Assembly (NCBI RefSeq): GCF_000308475.2
Contig: NZ_BAFT02000109.1
Span: 1-44,683 of the forward strand
DNA: 44,683 bases
Reading direction: 5' to 3'
Source: Nocardia brasiliensis NBRC 14402
GTDB lineage: Bacteria; Actinomycetota; Actinomycetes; Mycobacteriales; Mycobacteriaceae
Under the pieces are notes generated by a model. That model searched no databases. It worked only from the letters and a program-made list of their open reading frames with translations, and had not been told where the DNA came from. The translations under genes and the position numbers were made by a program. Positions 31,184-39,265 of the stretch are shown piece by piece. How positions within the stretch are numbered: the stretch's first letter is position 1; the number at the start of each line of letters is the position of its first letter.

Positions 31184-33715
31184 TCAGAGGTCGGCGATCG
31201 CCGCCAGCGGCGGCGTGCGCGCCGCTCGTATGCCCGGCCAGAGCGCGGCCAGCACACCCACCACCCCCGAGCTGATCAGGACGAGCACCAGCTGCGACCA
31301 CGGGATCGCGATCTGGTCGAGTCCGAGATCACGCAACGTGCGCAGGAAGCCGACGCCCCGACCCAGCCCCAGCAGCATGCCGACGATCGCACCGAACACG
31401 GCGATCAACATCGACTCCAGGTAGATGGTCCGGCGCACCTGCGCCCGTTGCATGCCGACGGCACGCAGCATGCCGATCTCCCGCCTGCGCTCCACCACCG
31501 ACAGCGCCAAGGTGTTCACGATGCCGAGGATCGCGATCACCACCGCCAGCGCGAGCAGCCCGTACAGAATGGCGAGCAGCGTGTTGATCTGTTTGCCCTG
31601 CGCGCCTTTGAACTGCTCGTGATCCTGCACCTGGACCACCGGGAACGGCTCAGCCGCCCGCTCCAGATCCATGCGCATCTGTGCCAGATCCGCGCCCGGT
31701 TGCGCGGTGACCAGCACCACCACATTGCTCTGGAAGCTGACCGGCACCACGTCCTTGTAGATCGCGGGCGACACCACCAGCGCACCGAGCAACGGGGTCT
31801 TGCGGTAGACGCCGGTGACGGTCAGCGGCACCTTCTTGCCGTCGAAGCTGGTGAGCGTGACCTGCTGGCCCACCTTCCAGCCGCGTTCGTCGGCCTCGTC
31901 CTCGGACACCAGCATGTCCTTGTCACCGAGAGTGTCGGTGCCGCGCAGGATCTCGTAGTTCAGCGCCCGATCGAGCCTGCCGTCCGGTGACGTACCGCCG
32001 ATCTGGTCGTCCTCGCCCAGTTTGAAGCCGACGCCGCGGATCCCGATCACGTCCGCCACATTGGGCACCGACTTGCGCACCGCCTCGGCCGCGCCGAAGG
32101 GCACACCGATGAATTGCTGACTGGACAGCACGTATTCGGACTTCACCCCCTTGTCCACCAGCACGCCCACACTCGCCTTCGCCGAGGCGCCGAGCATGCC
32201 GATCGCGGTCACCAGCATCAACCCCAGGGTGAGCGCGAAAGCCGTTGCCGCCGTACGCCGCGGATTGCGCGCGGCATTGTTGCGCGCCATCCGGCCGATC
32301 GGCCCGAACGGCCGCACGAACGCGCCGAGCCCGGCGACCACCGGCCGCGACAGCGCGGGCGCGCACAGCAGCACCGCGAGAATCAGGGCGAGCGCGCCGA
32401 TCCCGACGGTCAGCGCGGCGTTGCCACCGGTGGACTGCGCGCCGAGCACGACAAGGACGGTCCCGGCCACCGCGAGCAGCGCGCCGACCAGCGTCCGCAC
32501 CCGCAACGAGTCACCGGCCGAGGCGAATTCCTCGCGCATCGCCTCGACCGGCGGAATCTTCGCGGCGCGGCGCGCGGGTGCGTAGGCGCTGACCATCGTC
32601 ACCGCGAGGCCGACCAGCAATCCGACGCCGATGGTGCGCGGCAGTACCGCCATCGAACCGGTCGGCAGGCCGAGATCGAAGGCGTTGAGCACCCCGGCCA
32701 ACCCGTACGCCAGTCCGATACCACCCGCCAAACCCAGTGCGCTGCCGATCAATCCGATGACGAACGCCTCCGCGACCACGGACCGGCCCACCTGCTGCCT
32801 GCTCGCCCCGACCGCGCGCAGCAGCGCGAGTTCGCGCAGCCGCTGCGCCACGATCATGGAGAAGGTGTTGTAGATGATGAACGTGCCGACGATCAGCGCG
32901 ATCGCGCCGAAGGCGAGCAGGAAGTAGTTGATGAAATTGAGCGCGTTGGAGATCTCCTTCTTCAGGTCCTCGCGCACCTGATCGCCGTTCTGCACCTTCA
33001 GGCTCGGCAGCGCCTTGGCCAGGTTGTCGCGCAGTTCATCGCCGGGGATGCCGGTGGCCGCGATATCCACGTAGGCCACGTGCAGTCCGTCGGTGAACAG
33101 CTTGCGCGCCTGGGTGTCGTCGAACAGCAGACTGATCAAACCGCCGGTGTCCGAAGGCATCTGGTAGAGGCCGGTGACCGTGACGTCGATCGGGTCGCGC
33201 GCGGACGGGACCAGGATCTTGGTGCGGTCACCGACCTTCAGCCCGGCCCGCTCCGCACCGCCGGCGTTGATCGCGATCTCGCCGGGCTGGGTCGGCGGCA
33301 CCCCGGCGACGAATTTGTTCGGCTCCGCGACCGCCCGATCCGGCGGTACGTAGGACTGACCGAACGTGGGCGCGCCGCCGGTCTGCACCGCCTTCTTGCC
33401 GTCGGGGGTGAGCAGCACGAGGACGCCGTTGACGCTCGGCGCGATGGTCCGCACGCCGGGATACTTGGCCAACTCGTCGACGATGTTGTTCGGCACGCCC
33501 AGCCCTTGCCGCTCTTTGGGGCTCACCCGCACGTCGACGCCCTTGGCCTGCCCGGCGAAAATACCGTCGAACGTGCGTTGCAGCGTGTCGGTGAAGACGA
33601 ACGAGCCGGCGATGAACGCGGTGCCGAGCACCACCGACAGCAGGGTCAGCGCGAGCCGCACCTTGTGCGCGGCCAGGTTGCGCAGCGCAACCTTGCGCAT
33701 CGGACTTGCGGCCAT
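31184..33715 (-). CDS. FtsX/MacB-type ABC transporter permease
   Basis: The 843-residue protein is a double FtsX unit. An N-terminal membrane helix (ALTLLSVVLGTAFIAGSFVF) is followed by an extracytoplasmic MacB_PCD domain, then three helices (about 265-380, containing FSMIVAQRLRELALLRAVGASRQQV). After a short linker with more helices the plan repeats: helix, extracytoplasmic domain, and a final FtsX unit with VERRREIGMLRAVGMQRAQVRRTIYLESMLIAVFG written here as one family landmark in two blocks. The start ATG at 33715 forms TGATG with the stop of the ATPase gene. Such exporters handle lipids, lipoproteins or peptides; the cargo is unknown. Confidence 0.92.
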   Translation of the reverse strand: MAASPMRKVALRNLAAHKVRLALTLLSVVLGTAFIAGSFVFTDTLQRTFDGIFAGQAKGVDVRVSPKERQGLGVPNNIVDELAKYPGVRTIAPSVNGVLVLLTPDGKKAVQTGGAPTFGQSYVPPDRAVAEPNKFVAGVPPTQPGEIAINAGGAERAGLKVGDRTKILVPSARDPIDVTVTGLYQMPSDTGGLISLLFDDTQARKLFTDGLHVAYVDIAATGIPGDELRDNLAKALPSLKVQNGDQVREDLKKEISNALNFINYFLLAFGAIALIVGTFIIYNTFSMIVAQRLRELALLRAVGASRQQVGRSVVAEAFVIGLIGSALGLAGGIGLAYGLAGVLNAFDLGLPTGSMAVLPRTIGVGLLVGLAVTMVSAYAPARRAAKIPPVEAMREEFASAGDSLRVRTLVGALLAVAGTVLVVLGAQSTGGNAALTVGIGALALILAVLLCAPALSRPVVAGLGAFVRPFGPIGRMARNNAARNPRRTAATAFALTLGLMLVTAIGMLGASAKASVGVLVDKGVKSEYVLSSQQFIGVPFGAAEAVRKSVPNVADVIGIRGVGFKLGEDDQIGGTSPDGRLDRALNYEILRGTDTLGDKDMLVSEDEADERGWKVGQQVTLTSFDGKKVPLTVTGVYRKTPLLGALVVSPAIYKDVVPVSFQSNVVVLVTAQPGADLAQMRMDLERAAEPFPVVQVQDHEQFKGAQGKQINTLLAILYGLLALAVVIAILGIVNTLALSVVERRREIGMLRAVGMQRAQVRRTIYLESMLIAVFGAIVGMLLGLGRGVGFLRTLRDLGLDQIAIPWSQLVLVLISSGVVGVLAALWPGIRAARTPPLAAIADL

Positions 33716-34497
33716 CACGCCTGCTCCAGTGCCTTCATCCGGTCGAGCACGGTATCGGAGGTCGGGTCCCGCAGCTCGTCGACCAGGCGGCCGTCGGCGA
33801 GGAACACCACCCGGTCGGCGTAGGCGGCGGCGTGCGGCTCGTGCGTCACGATCACCACGGTCTGCCCGAACTCGTCCACCGCAGCCCGCAGAATGGACAG
33901 CACCTCACCAGAGGCCCGGGAGTCCAGGTTGCCGGTCGGCTCGTCGCCGAAGATGATCTCCGGCTTGCCCGCGAGGGCGCGCGCGCAGGCCACCCGCTGC
34001 TGCTGCCCGCCGGACAGTTCGCTGGGCCGGTGGGTGAGCCGGTCGTTGAGGCCGAGCCGCTTCAGCACGGTGTCCAGCCAGGCCTGATCCGGTTTGCGGC
34101 CCGCGATGTCCAGCGGCAGCGTGATGTTCTCCAGCGCGGTCAGCGTCGGCACCAGGTTGAACGCCTGGAAGACGAAGCCGATCCGGTCCCGGCGCAGCCG
34201 GGTCATCTGCTTGTCCGAGAGCCCGGCCAGGTCGGTGTCGCCGATGCGCACGGTGCCGGCGCTGGCGCTGTCGAGTCCGGCCAGGCAGTGCATCAGCGTC
34301 GACTTGCCGGACCCGGAGGGGCCCATGATCGCGGTGAATTCCCCCTTCGCGAACTCGGCCGACACCCCGTCCAGCGCCCGGACCTGCGTATCTCCTGACC
34401 CATAGACCTTGACCAGGTCGATAGCGCGGGCCGCGACGGAGGCCGGGACCGCCACGTCGGCGGCGTCGGCGCCCAAAGCTTGCGAAGTCATGCACAC
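33715..34497 (-). CDS. ABC transporter ATP-binding protein (LolD/MacB type)
   Basis: The product has about 260 residues. Walker A is GPSGSGKST, the Q-loop lies in FVFQAFNLVPTLTALENI, the signature is LSGGQQQR, Walker B is IIFGDEPTGNLDS and the H-loop is VTHEPHAA. This pattern is typical of the LolD/MacB group, which pairs with FtsX-like permeases such as the next gene. The start is either GTG at 34497 or ATG at 34491. There is no Shine-Dalgarno sequence; AAGACT ends seven bases before the ATG, so leaderless translation is possible. Confidence 0.94.
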   Translation of the reverse strand: MCMTSQALGADAADVAVPASVAARAIDLVKVYGSGDTQVRALDGVSAEFAKGEFTAIMGPSGSGKSTLMHCLAGLDSASAGTVRIGDTDLAGLSDKQMTRLRRDRIGFVFQAFNLVPTLTALENITLPLDIAGRKPDQAWLDTVLKRLGLNDRLTHRPSELSGGQQQRVACARALAGKPEIIFGDEPTGNLDSRASGEVLSILRAAVDEFGQTVVIVTHEPHAAAYADRVVFLADGRLVDELRDPTSDTVLDRMKALEQA

Positions 34498-34571
34498 CAG
34501 TCTTACCGCGTTCGCGCCCCCGCGCCATCAGGGAATTCCCCGAAACCCCGAGTATCGATGCGCCGCAGGTG

Positions 34572-35009
34572 CTAATGCACCGCGGGTTGAGCGTGCAACT
34601 GGCCGATCAGGGTGACCAGCGACTTGGCCAAACGTCCCTTGGACGCGGCGAGCGCGTCGAGGCCGCCGTCGGCTACCGCGCTGTTCATCGTCTGATACGC
34701 CAGCAAGCCGCGGCGGGTCGGGAACACCAGGACCCGGCGCCGGTCGACCTCGTCGACCTTGCGGTGCACGAGGTTGTCCGAAATCATGCCGTCGATCAGT
34801 CGGGTGAGGCTGGCACCGGTGAGCAGGGTCGCCTCGGCCAGATGCGACATCGGGTGGCCGGCACCGTCGGCCACCGTCGCCAGGACGTGCCAGCGCGCGA
34901 CCGAGGCTTCGCCGAGACACGTCGCGATGGCCCGGTCGAGTTCCTGTGACGCCCGGCGCACGAGTCGCGCCAACTCCTCCAGCGCGGCGGGGGCGATGCT
35001 ATCGTCCAC
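34572..35009 (-). CDS. MarR family transcriptional regulator
   Basis: The product has 145 residues. The winged helix-turn-helix runs from about 50 to 115: GHPMSHLAEATLLTGASLTRLIDGMISDNLVHRK, then the wing DEVDRRRVLVFPTRRG. The GTG at 35009 is the only reasonable start; it has no ribosome binding site but a perfect -10 (TATAGT) at -12 to -7, so it is probably leaderless. It is divergent from the AmiC-like gene, and an A+T-rich inverted motif between them recurs in front of the fmdB-fmdA pair, so it probably controls the amide module. The ligand may be an amide, sensed directly or via the AmiC-like protein. Confidence 0.92.
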   Translation of the reverse strand: MDDSIAPAALEELARLVRRASQELDRAIATCLGEASVARWHVLATVADGAGHPMSHLAEATLLTGASLTRLIDGMISDNLVHRKVDEVDRRRVLVFPTRRGLLAYQTMNSAVADGGLDALAASKGRLAKSLVTLIGQLHAQPAVH

Positions 35010-35015
35010 CGGAGC

Positions 35016-35021
35016 ACTATA
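35016..35021 (-). promoter_or_regulatory. -10 of a leaderless marR-type mRNA
   Basis: TATAGT on the minus strand lies exactly at -12 to -7 relative to the GTG at 35009. There is no Shine-Dalgarno sequence in the six bases between. Confidence 0.6.
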
Positions 35022-35039
35022 TCCAACGCCGCGCAGTAA

Positions 35040-35057
35040 ATATTCAAGTGGAAATAT
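35040..35057. promoter_or_regulatory. Candidate MarR operator, site 1
   Basis: The 18-bp sequence has arms ATATT (35040-35044) and AATAT (35053-35057). It stands between the divergent MarR and AmiC-like genes. A second copy with 14 of 18 identical bases is at 36222. Its low G+C content stands out from the surroundings. Confidence 0.6.
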
Positions 35058-35060
35058 ACG

Positions 35061-36155
35061 GTGGTGATTCCGTTGCCGCTCTCGGGTTTTCGTCGCGCCA
35101 CGGTGGACATCGCGCTCGTGGTGCCGCTCAGCGGACCGGCGGGGATGTTCGGCCCCTCGTGTGAGGCCTGCGCCGCCCTCGCCGTCGCCGATATCAATGC
35201 CATGGGCGGCATTCTCGATCGCCCGGTGCGGCTGCATCCGGTGGACGCGGGCGCGCCGCTGCCGGTGCTCGCCGCGACGATCGATCGCATGGTCGGCGCC
35301 GGACTGGTCGACGGCGTCGTCGGATGGCATCTGTCCAACGCGCGCAAGGTGATCACGCCGCAGACCGCGGGCCGGGTGCCCTATGTCTACACGACGTTCT
35401 ACGAGGGCGGCGAGGACTCCGACGGCGTCTACATGGTGGGCGAAACGCCGGAACAGCAGCTGTTTCCGGCACTGCACTGGCTGCGCGCCGAGCATGGCAT
35501 CCGCCGCTGGTGCGTGGTCGGCAACGACTACGTGTGGCCGCGCGAAACCGCCAGGGCCGCCCGGGAATTCGCCGCGACCACCGATATCGGCATCGTCGGC
35601 GAGACCTTCGTGCCGTTGAGCGGGCGCGACTTTCGCCAGGCCCTGGCCCTGGTCCGCGACTCGCCCGCGCAGGGCGTGCTGCTGTTCATGGTCGGCGCGG
35701 ACTGCGCGGCGTTCAATCGCGCCTTCGCCAAGGCCGGGCTCGACGACGGCCGGGTGCGCCTGAGCATGATGATCGGCGAAGACGTGCTGTACGCGGGCGG
35801 CGCCGGAAGCACCCGTGGATTATTCACCGCCAGCGGCTATTTCGAGAGTGTGGTGTCCTCGGCCGGGATGGATTTCGGGGCCCGCTACCTGCAGGAGTTC
35901 GGACCCGCCGCGCCCGCGCTGAACAACATCGGCGAATCCTGCTACGAGGGACTGCTGCTGTTCGCCTCGCTGGCCGAATCCGCGCGCAGTCTCGATCTGC
36001 GTGCCATCGAACGCCACGCACCCCGGGTGAGCTACGGCGGGCCGCGCGGCGAGGTGCGGGTGCGCGGCGCGCACACGACGCAGCCGGTCTATCTGGCCGA
36101 CGCCGACGCGCTCGAATTCAGCGTGCGGGCCGAGCTGAGCTCGTCGAACTCGTAA
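35061..36155 (+). CDS. AmiC-like amide-sensing periplasmic-binding-fold protein
   Basis: The 364-residue protein has the type I periplasmic-binding fold and follows Pseudomonas AmiC in key stretches: GVVGWHLSNARKVITP, YTTFYEGGE in the amide pocket region, VVGNDYVWPRET and the C-terminal YGGPRGEVRV. There is no signal peptide or lipobox, so it is probably a cytosolic sensor like AmiC rather than a transporter subunit; no permease or ATPase genes of a urea/amide ABC system are present. GTG at 35061 or 35064 may be the start. No AmiR-type (ANTAR) partner is present; a MarR gene is divergent instead. It precedes fmdB and fmdA. Confidence 0.82.
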   Translation: MVIPLPLSGFRRATVDIALVVPLSGPAGMFGPSCEACAALAVADINAMGGILDRPVRLHPVDAGAPLPVLAATIDRMVGAGLVDGVVGWHLSNARKVITPQTAGRVPYVYTTFYEGGEDSDGVYMVGETPEQQLFPALHWLRAEHGIRRWCVVGNDYVWPRETARAAREFAATTDIGIVGETFVPLSGRDFRQALALVRDSPAQGVLLFMVGADCAAFNRAFAKAGLDDGRVRLSMMIGEDVLYAGGAGSTRGLFTASGYFESVVSSAGMDFGARYLQEFGPAAPALNNIGESCYEGLLLFASLAESARSLDLRAIERHAPRVSYGGPRGEVRVRGAHTTQPVYLADADALEFSVRAELSSSNS

Positions 36156-36221
36156 CACGAACTTCACCACCCGGTTTCGCTGCGGCGACCTCGCAGCCTT
36201 TGTATCGTCGTCATACGAAAC

Positions 36222-36239
36222 ATATTCATATGAAAATAA
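36222..36239. promoter_or_regulatory. Candidate MarR operator, site 2
   Basis: This matches site 1 (35040) at 14 of 18 bases and contains the palindrome TTCATATGAA. It is 11 bases before the ATG of the FmdB gene, where a bound repressor would block transcription or early elongation of fmdB-fmdA. Confidence 0.55.
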
Positions 36240-36249
36240 AGAGGTACCC

Positions 36250-36528
36250 ATGCCCCTGTATCGGTTCCACTGCCGGGCGTGCGGCGGCTTCGACCGCGCC
36301 TTCGCCATGGCCGACGTCCCCGCCGCCGCGTCCTGCCCGGCCTGCGCCGCGGACAGCAAGCGACAGTTCGGCGGCGGTGCGCTGATCCGCCCCGGCGCGG
36401 CGGCGACGCGGCTGCTCGACGCCACCCGGCGCACCGCCGCCGAACCAGCCGTCGTCGCTGCGCCACCCCCGCGCCGGTCGGCACCCGTGAGCCGAAACCC
36501 CTTGCACCGCAAGCTCCCCCGCCCCTGA
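36250..36528 (+). CDS. fmdB: FmdB-family zinc ribbon protein
   Basis: The 92-residue protein starts with the FmdB zinc ribbon: YRFHCRACGGFDRAF provides Cys9-like and Cys12-like ligands, and ASCPACAADSKRQFGG the second pair. The rest is a Pro/Arg/Ala-rich tail. FmdB is the classic companion of formamidase FmdA and was proposed to regulate it in Methylophilus. GAGGTACCC precedes the ATG. The fmdA start is 17 bases downstream, so the two are co-transcribed from the promoter with operator site 2. Confidence 0.9.
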   Translation: MPLYRFHCRACGGFDRAFAMADVPAAASCPACAADSKRQFGGGALIRPGAAATRLLDATRRTAAEPAVVAAPPPRRSAPVSRNPLHRKLPRP

Positions 36529-36545
36529 CCCCGAAGGACGAGACC

Positions 36546-37799
36546 GTGCCCGAACTGCTGTTTCCGCTCGACTCCACCAAACGGTTCACCGATCAGAAGC
36601 TCGTCGGCCACAACCGCTGGCACCCCGACATCCCCGCCGCGGTGACGGTCAAACCGGGCGACGAGTTCCGGGTACACGTGCGCGAATGGTTCGACGGGGC
36701 CATCCACAACGACGATTCCGCCGAAGACGTCCTGAACGCGCCGCTGCGTACGGTGCACTGCCTGTCCGGGCCGTTCGCGATCGAAGGCGCCCAGCCCGGC
36801 GATCTGCTGATCGTGGACATCTTGGACATCGGCCCTATCCCCCAAGAGGATTCGGGCCCGCTGGCCGGGCAGGGCTGGGGCTACACCGGCATCTTCCCCA
36901 CCGACAACGGCGGCGGCTTTCTCACCGAGCATTTCCCCGACGCCTACAAGGCGATCTGGGATTTCAGCGGGCAGACCACCACGTCACGGCACATCCCCGG
37001 GGTGAAGTTCACCGGTATGACCCATCCCGGCCTGATGGGCACCGCCCCGTCGGCGGCACTGCTGGCGAAATGGAATGCCCGCGAGGGCGCGTTGATCGCC
37101 ACCGACCCGCGGCGGGTACCGCCGCTCGCGCTGCCGCCGGAACCACGCGACGCCATCCTGGGCACCCTCACCGGCGCCGAGTTCGATCGCGCCGCCGCCG
37201 AAGCCGCGCGCACCGCGCCACCGCGCGAGAACGGCGGCAACCAAGACATCAAGAACTTCACCCGGGGCAGCAGGGTGTTCTATCCGGTGTTCGTGGACGG
37301 CGCCCACCTCTCGGTCGGCGACCTGCACTTCTCCCAGGGCGACGGCGAGATCACCTTCTGTGGCGCCATCGAGATGGGCGGTTTCATCGATCTGCGCGTC
37401 GATCTCATCAAGAACGGCATGGAGCTCTACGGTGTGGCGGAGAACGCCATCTTCGTGCCGGGCAATTCGGGGCCCATCTACTCGGAGTACCTCGCCTTCT
37501 CCGGCACCTCGGTCACCCTCGGCGGGGAGCAGCGTTACCTGGACGCGCAGCTGTCCTTCGAACGGGCCTGTCTGCACGCCATCGACTACCTCACGAAGTT
37601 CGGCTACACGCCGGAACAGGCCTACCTGCTGCTCGGCGCGGCGCCCATCGAGGGTCGCTTCTCCGGCGTCGTCGACATCCCCAATTCGTGCGCCACGGTG
37701 TACCTCCCGACCGCGATCTTCGACTTCCCGGTACTGCCTTCGACCTCGGGCCCGACCCGAATCGATCCGGGCGCCGGAGCGCCGCACGCCACCCGCTGA
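36546..37799 (+). CDS. fmdA: Formamidase
   Basis: The enzyme hydrolyses formamide to formate and ammonia. The 417-residue length and sequence fit the FmdA_AmdA family well: LVGHNRWHPDIP at the N-terminus, REWFDGAIHNDDSAEDV, VHCLSGPFAIEGAQPGDLL, a long GWGYTGIFPTDNGGGFL stretch, HPGLMGTAPS, and GDLHFSQGDGEITFCGAIEMGG with the candidate acidic active-site residues. The start is a GTG with GAAGGACGAG upstream. It forms an amide module with MarR, the AmiC-like sensor and FmdB. A strong terminator follows. Confidence 0.94.
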   Translation: MPELLFPLDSTKRFTDQKLVGHNRWHPDIPAAVTVKPGDEFRVHVREWFDGAIHNDDSAEDVLNAPLRTVHCLSGPFAIEGAQPGDLLIVDILDIGPIPQEDSGPLAGQGWGYTGIFPTDNGGGFLTEHFPDAYKAIWDFSGQTTTSRHIPGVKFTGMTHPGLMGTAPSAALLAKWNAREGALIATDPRRVPPLALPPEPRDAILGTLTGAEFDRAAAEAARTAPPRENGGNQDIKNFTRGSRVFYPVFVDGAHLSVGDLHFSQGDGEITFCGAIEMGGFIDLRVDLIKNGMELYGVAENAIFVPGNSGPIYSEYLAFSGTSVTLGGEQRYLDAQLSFERACLHAIDYLTKFGYTPEQAYLLLGAAPIEGRFSGVVDIPNSCATVYLPTAIFDFPVLPSTSGPTRIDPGAGAPHATR

Positions 37800-37816
37800 G
37801 CTGGCCGGATACGCTG

Positions 37817-37855
37817 AGCCGGTTGCGTTTCAGATTCTCGCGCAACCGGCTTTTG
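37817..37855 (+). terminator. Rho-independent terminator of fmdA
   Basis: Perfect 11-bp arms AGCCGGTTGCG and CGCAACCGGCT (37817-37827 and 37841-37851) with a 13-base loop are followed by a short T-run. It ends the fmdB-fmdA operon. Confidence 0.88.
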
Positions 37856-37933
37856 CGTACCGACCGGATCGCCCGTTGCCGAAGCATTGCGGAAACCCGC
37901 GCGCCGACGCGGCAGATAGTGGTCATCCGTCAA

Positions 37934-37962
37934 GTTATCGATTACGGTCCTGCATCGATAAC
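37934..37962. promoter_or_regulatory. Perfect 9-bp inverted repeat before the CqsA-like gene
   Basis: GTTATCGAT (37934-37942) and ATCGATAAC (37954-37962) are exact inverse copies with an 11-bp spacer, about 61 bp before the ATG at 38023. Size and spacing suit a dimeric regulator. It does not resemble the MarR sites of the amide module. Confidence 0.65.
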
Positions 37963-38022
37963 GCGGTGGTTCAATAAAACTGCGTGTGCTCTGAAGTAGC
38001 TAATGCTAGCGAAAGGAGTTCC

Positions 38023-39246
38023 ATGGATCTGACCATCGCCGAACGGATCCACCTGCGCGTCGACAGCTTTCATTCGGACAGAATCGCCGGTCGCTGGGGT
38101 GGGCGGCACATTCTGCACAGCCGCACCCCCAGATATGGCGATATCGTGCTGCGCAGCAACGACTATCTGGCACTCACCGGCGACCCCCGCATCGCGCACG
38201 CGGTGCGGACCGCGCTGCGCTCCGCGCCCACCTGCGGCGCCACCCCGAGCGTTTTCCTGCACGGCGCGCACCCGCAGGTGGTGCTCGAACGAGCACTCGC
38301 CGAACATCTCCGGGCGCCTGCGGGCGTGCTCTGCCAATCCGGCTGGGACGCGAGTGTCGGCCTGCTGCAAGCGATCTCGGACACCGAGACACCGGTCTAC
38401 ATCGATCAGTTCGCGAATATGTCGCTCTGGCACGGCGCGCGGGTCACCGGATCGCCGACCTATTCGTTCCGGCACAACTTCCCCGGGCACCTGCGCGAGC
38501 TGATTCGCGCGCACGGGCCGGGGATCATCGCGGTGGACGCCATCTACGGCAGCAACGGCAGCCGCTGCCCGCTGACCCAGTTCTGCGAGATCGCCGACGA
38601 GACCGACAGCGTGCTGATCGTCGACGAATCACACGCGGCAGGCACCGACGGGCCCGCGGGCGCGGGCATGGTCGCCGCGCTCGGCCTCACCGACCGGGTG
38701 CCCTACCGAATCATCAGCCTGTCCAAGGCTTTCGCCGGGCGGGCCGGTTTCGTCACCGCGAACAACCCCGACTTCGTCGACTACTTCAAGATGGAGTCGC
38801 ACCCTTCGATGTTCTCCTCGACCCTGCTACCGCACGAAATCGCCGGTCTGGCAGCGACACTCGAGGTGATCCGGCTGGACAACTGGCGACGGCAACGACT
38901 GCGCGAACTCGCCACCACGATCCGGCGGGCGCTGACCGCACTCGAATTCGACCTGGAAGGTTCGGCGAGCCATATCGTCGCCCTGCAGGCCGGACCCGAT
39001 CTGCGCGGTGCCGCGATCCGCGACTTCCTGGAGTCCCGGGGCATTTTCGCCGCGCTGCTGTGCCCACCGGCCACCTCCCGCGATCGCACGCTGGTACGGC
39101 TCTGCCTGCACGCGGGGCTCACCGACGCGCAGGTCGATCGAATCATGGCGGCCTGCACCGATGTTCGCACCCACTTCGGCGCGACGCCGCCCATGGACTC
39201 CCGGCCGATCCCGACCGCGGTGGTGGGATCGACCGGTCGTCCATGA
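38023..39246 (+). CDS. CqsA/LqsA-like autoinducer synthase (alpha-oxoamine synthase)
   Basis: The 407-residue PLP enzyme joins an acyl-CoA to an amino acid or SAM-derived amine. AAAGGAG lies before the ATG. The PLP Lys is Lys235 in ISLSKAFAGRAGF, close in position and context to Lys236 of Vibrio cholerae CqsA. LIVDESHAAGTDGPAGAG and HPSMFSSTLLPHEIAGL also follow CqsA/LqsA rather than BioF or KBL, as I recall those sequences. So the product is likely an alpha-aminoketone that gives a CAI-1-like signal. No CqsS/LqsS-type sensor is in the window. An ordinary 8-amino-7-oxononanoate synthase is the alternative but no biotin genes are near. Confidence 0.82.
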   Translation: MDLTIAERIHLRVDSFHSDRIAGRWGGRHILHSRTPRYGDIVLRSNDYLALTGDPRIAHAVRTALRSAPTCGATPSVFLHGAHPQVVLERALAEHLRAPAGVLCQSGWDASVGLLQAISDTETPVYIDQFANMSLWHGARVTGSPTYSFRHNFPGHLRELIRAHGPGIIAVDAIYGSNGSRCPLTQFCEIADETDSVLIVDESHAAGTDGPAGAGMVAALGLTDRVPYRIISLSKAFAGRAGFVTANNPDFVDYFKMESHPSMFSSTLLPHEIAGLAATLEVIRLDNWRRQRLRELATTIRRALTALEFDLEGSASHIVALQAGPDLRGAAIRDFLESRGIFAALLCPPATSRDRTLVRLCLHAGLTDAQVDRIMAACTDVRTHFGATPPMDSRPIPTAVVGSTGRP

Positions 39247-39265
39247 CGTCCGCGGGGCGGAGCCG

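Noticed and set aside
35061..36155. Urea or amide ABC transporter substrate-binding subunit
   Set aside because: No signal peptide, lipobox, permease or ATPase genes are present; an AmiC-like cytosolic sensor fits better.
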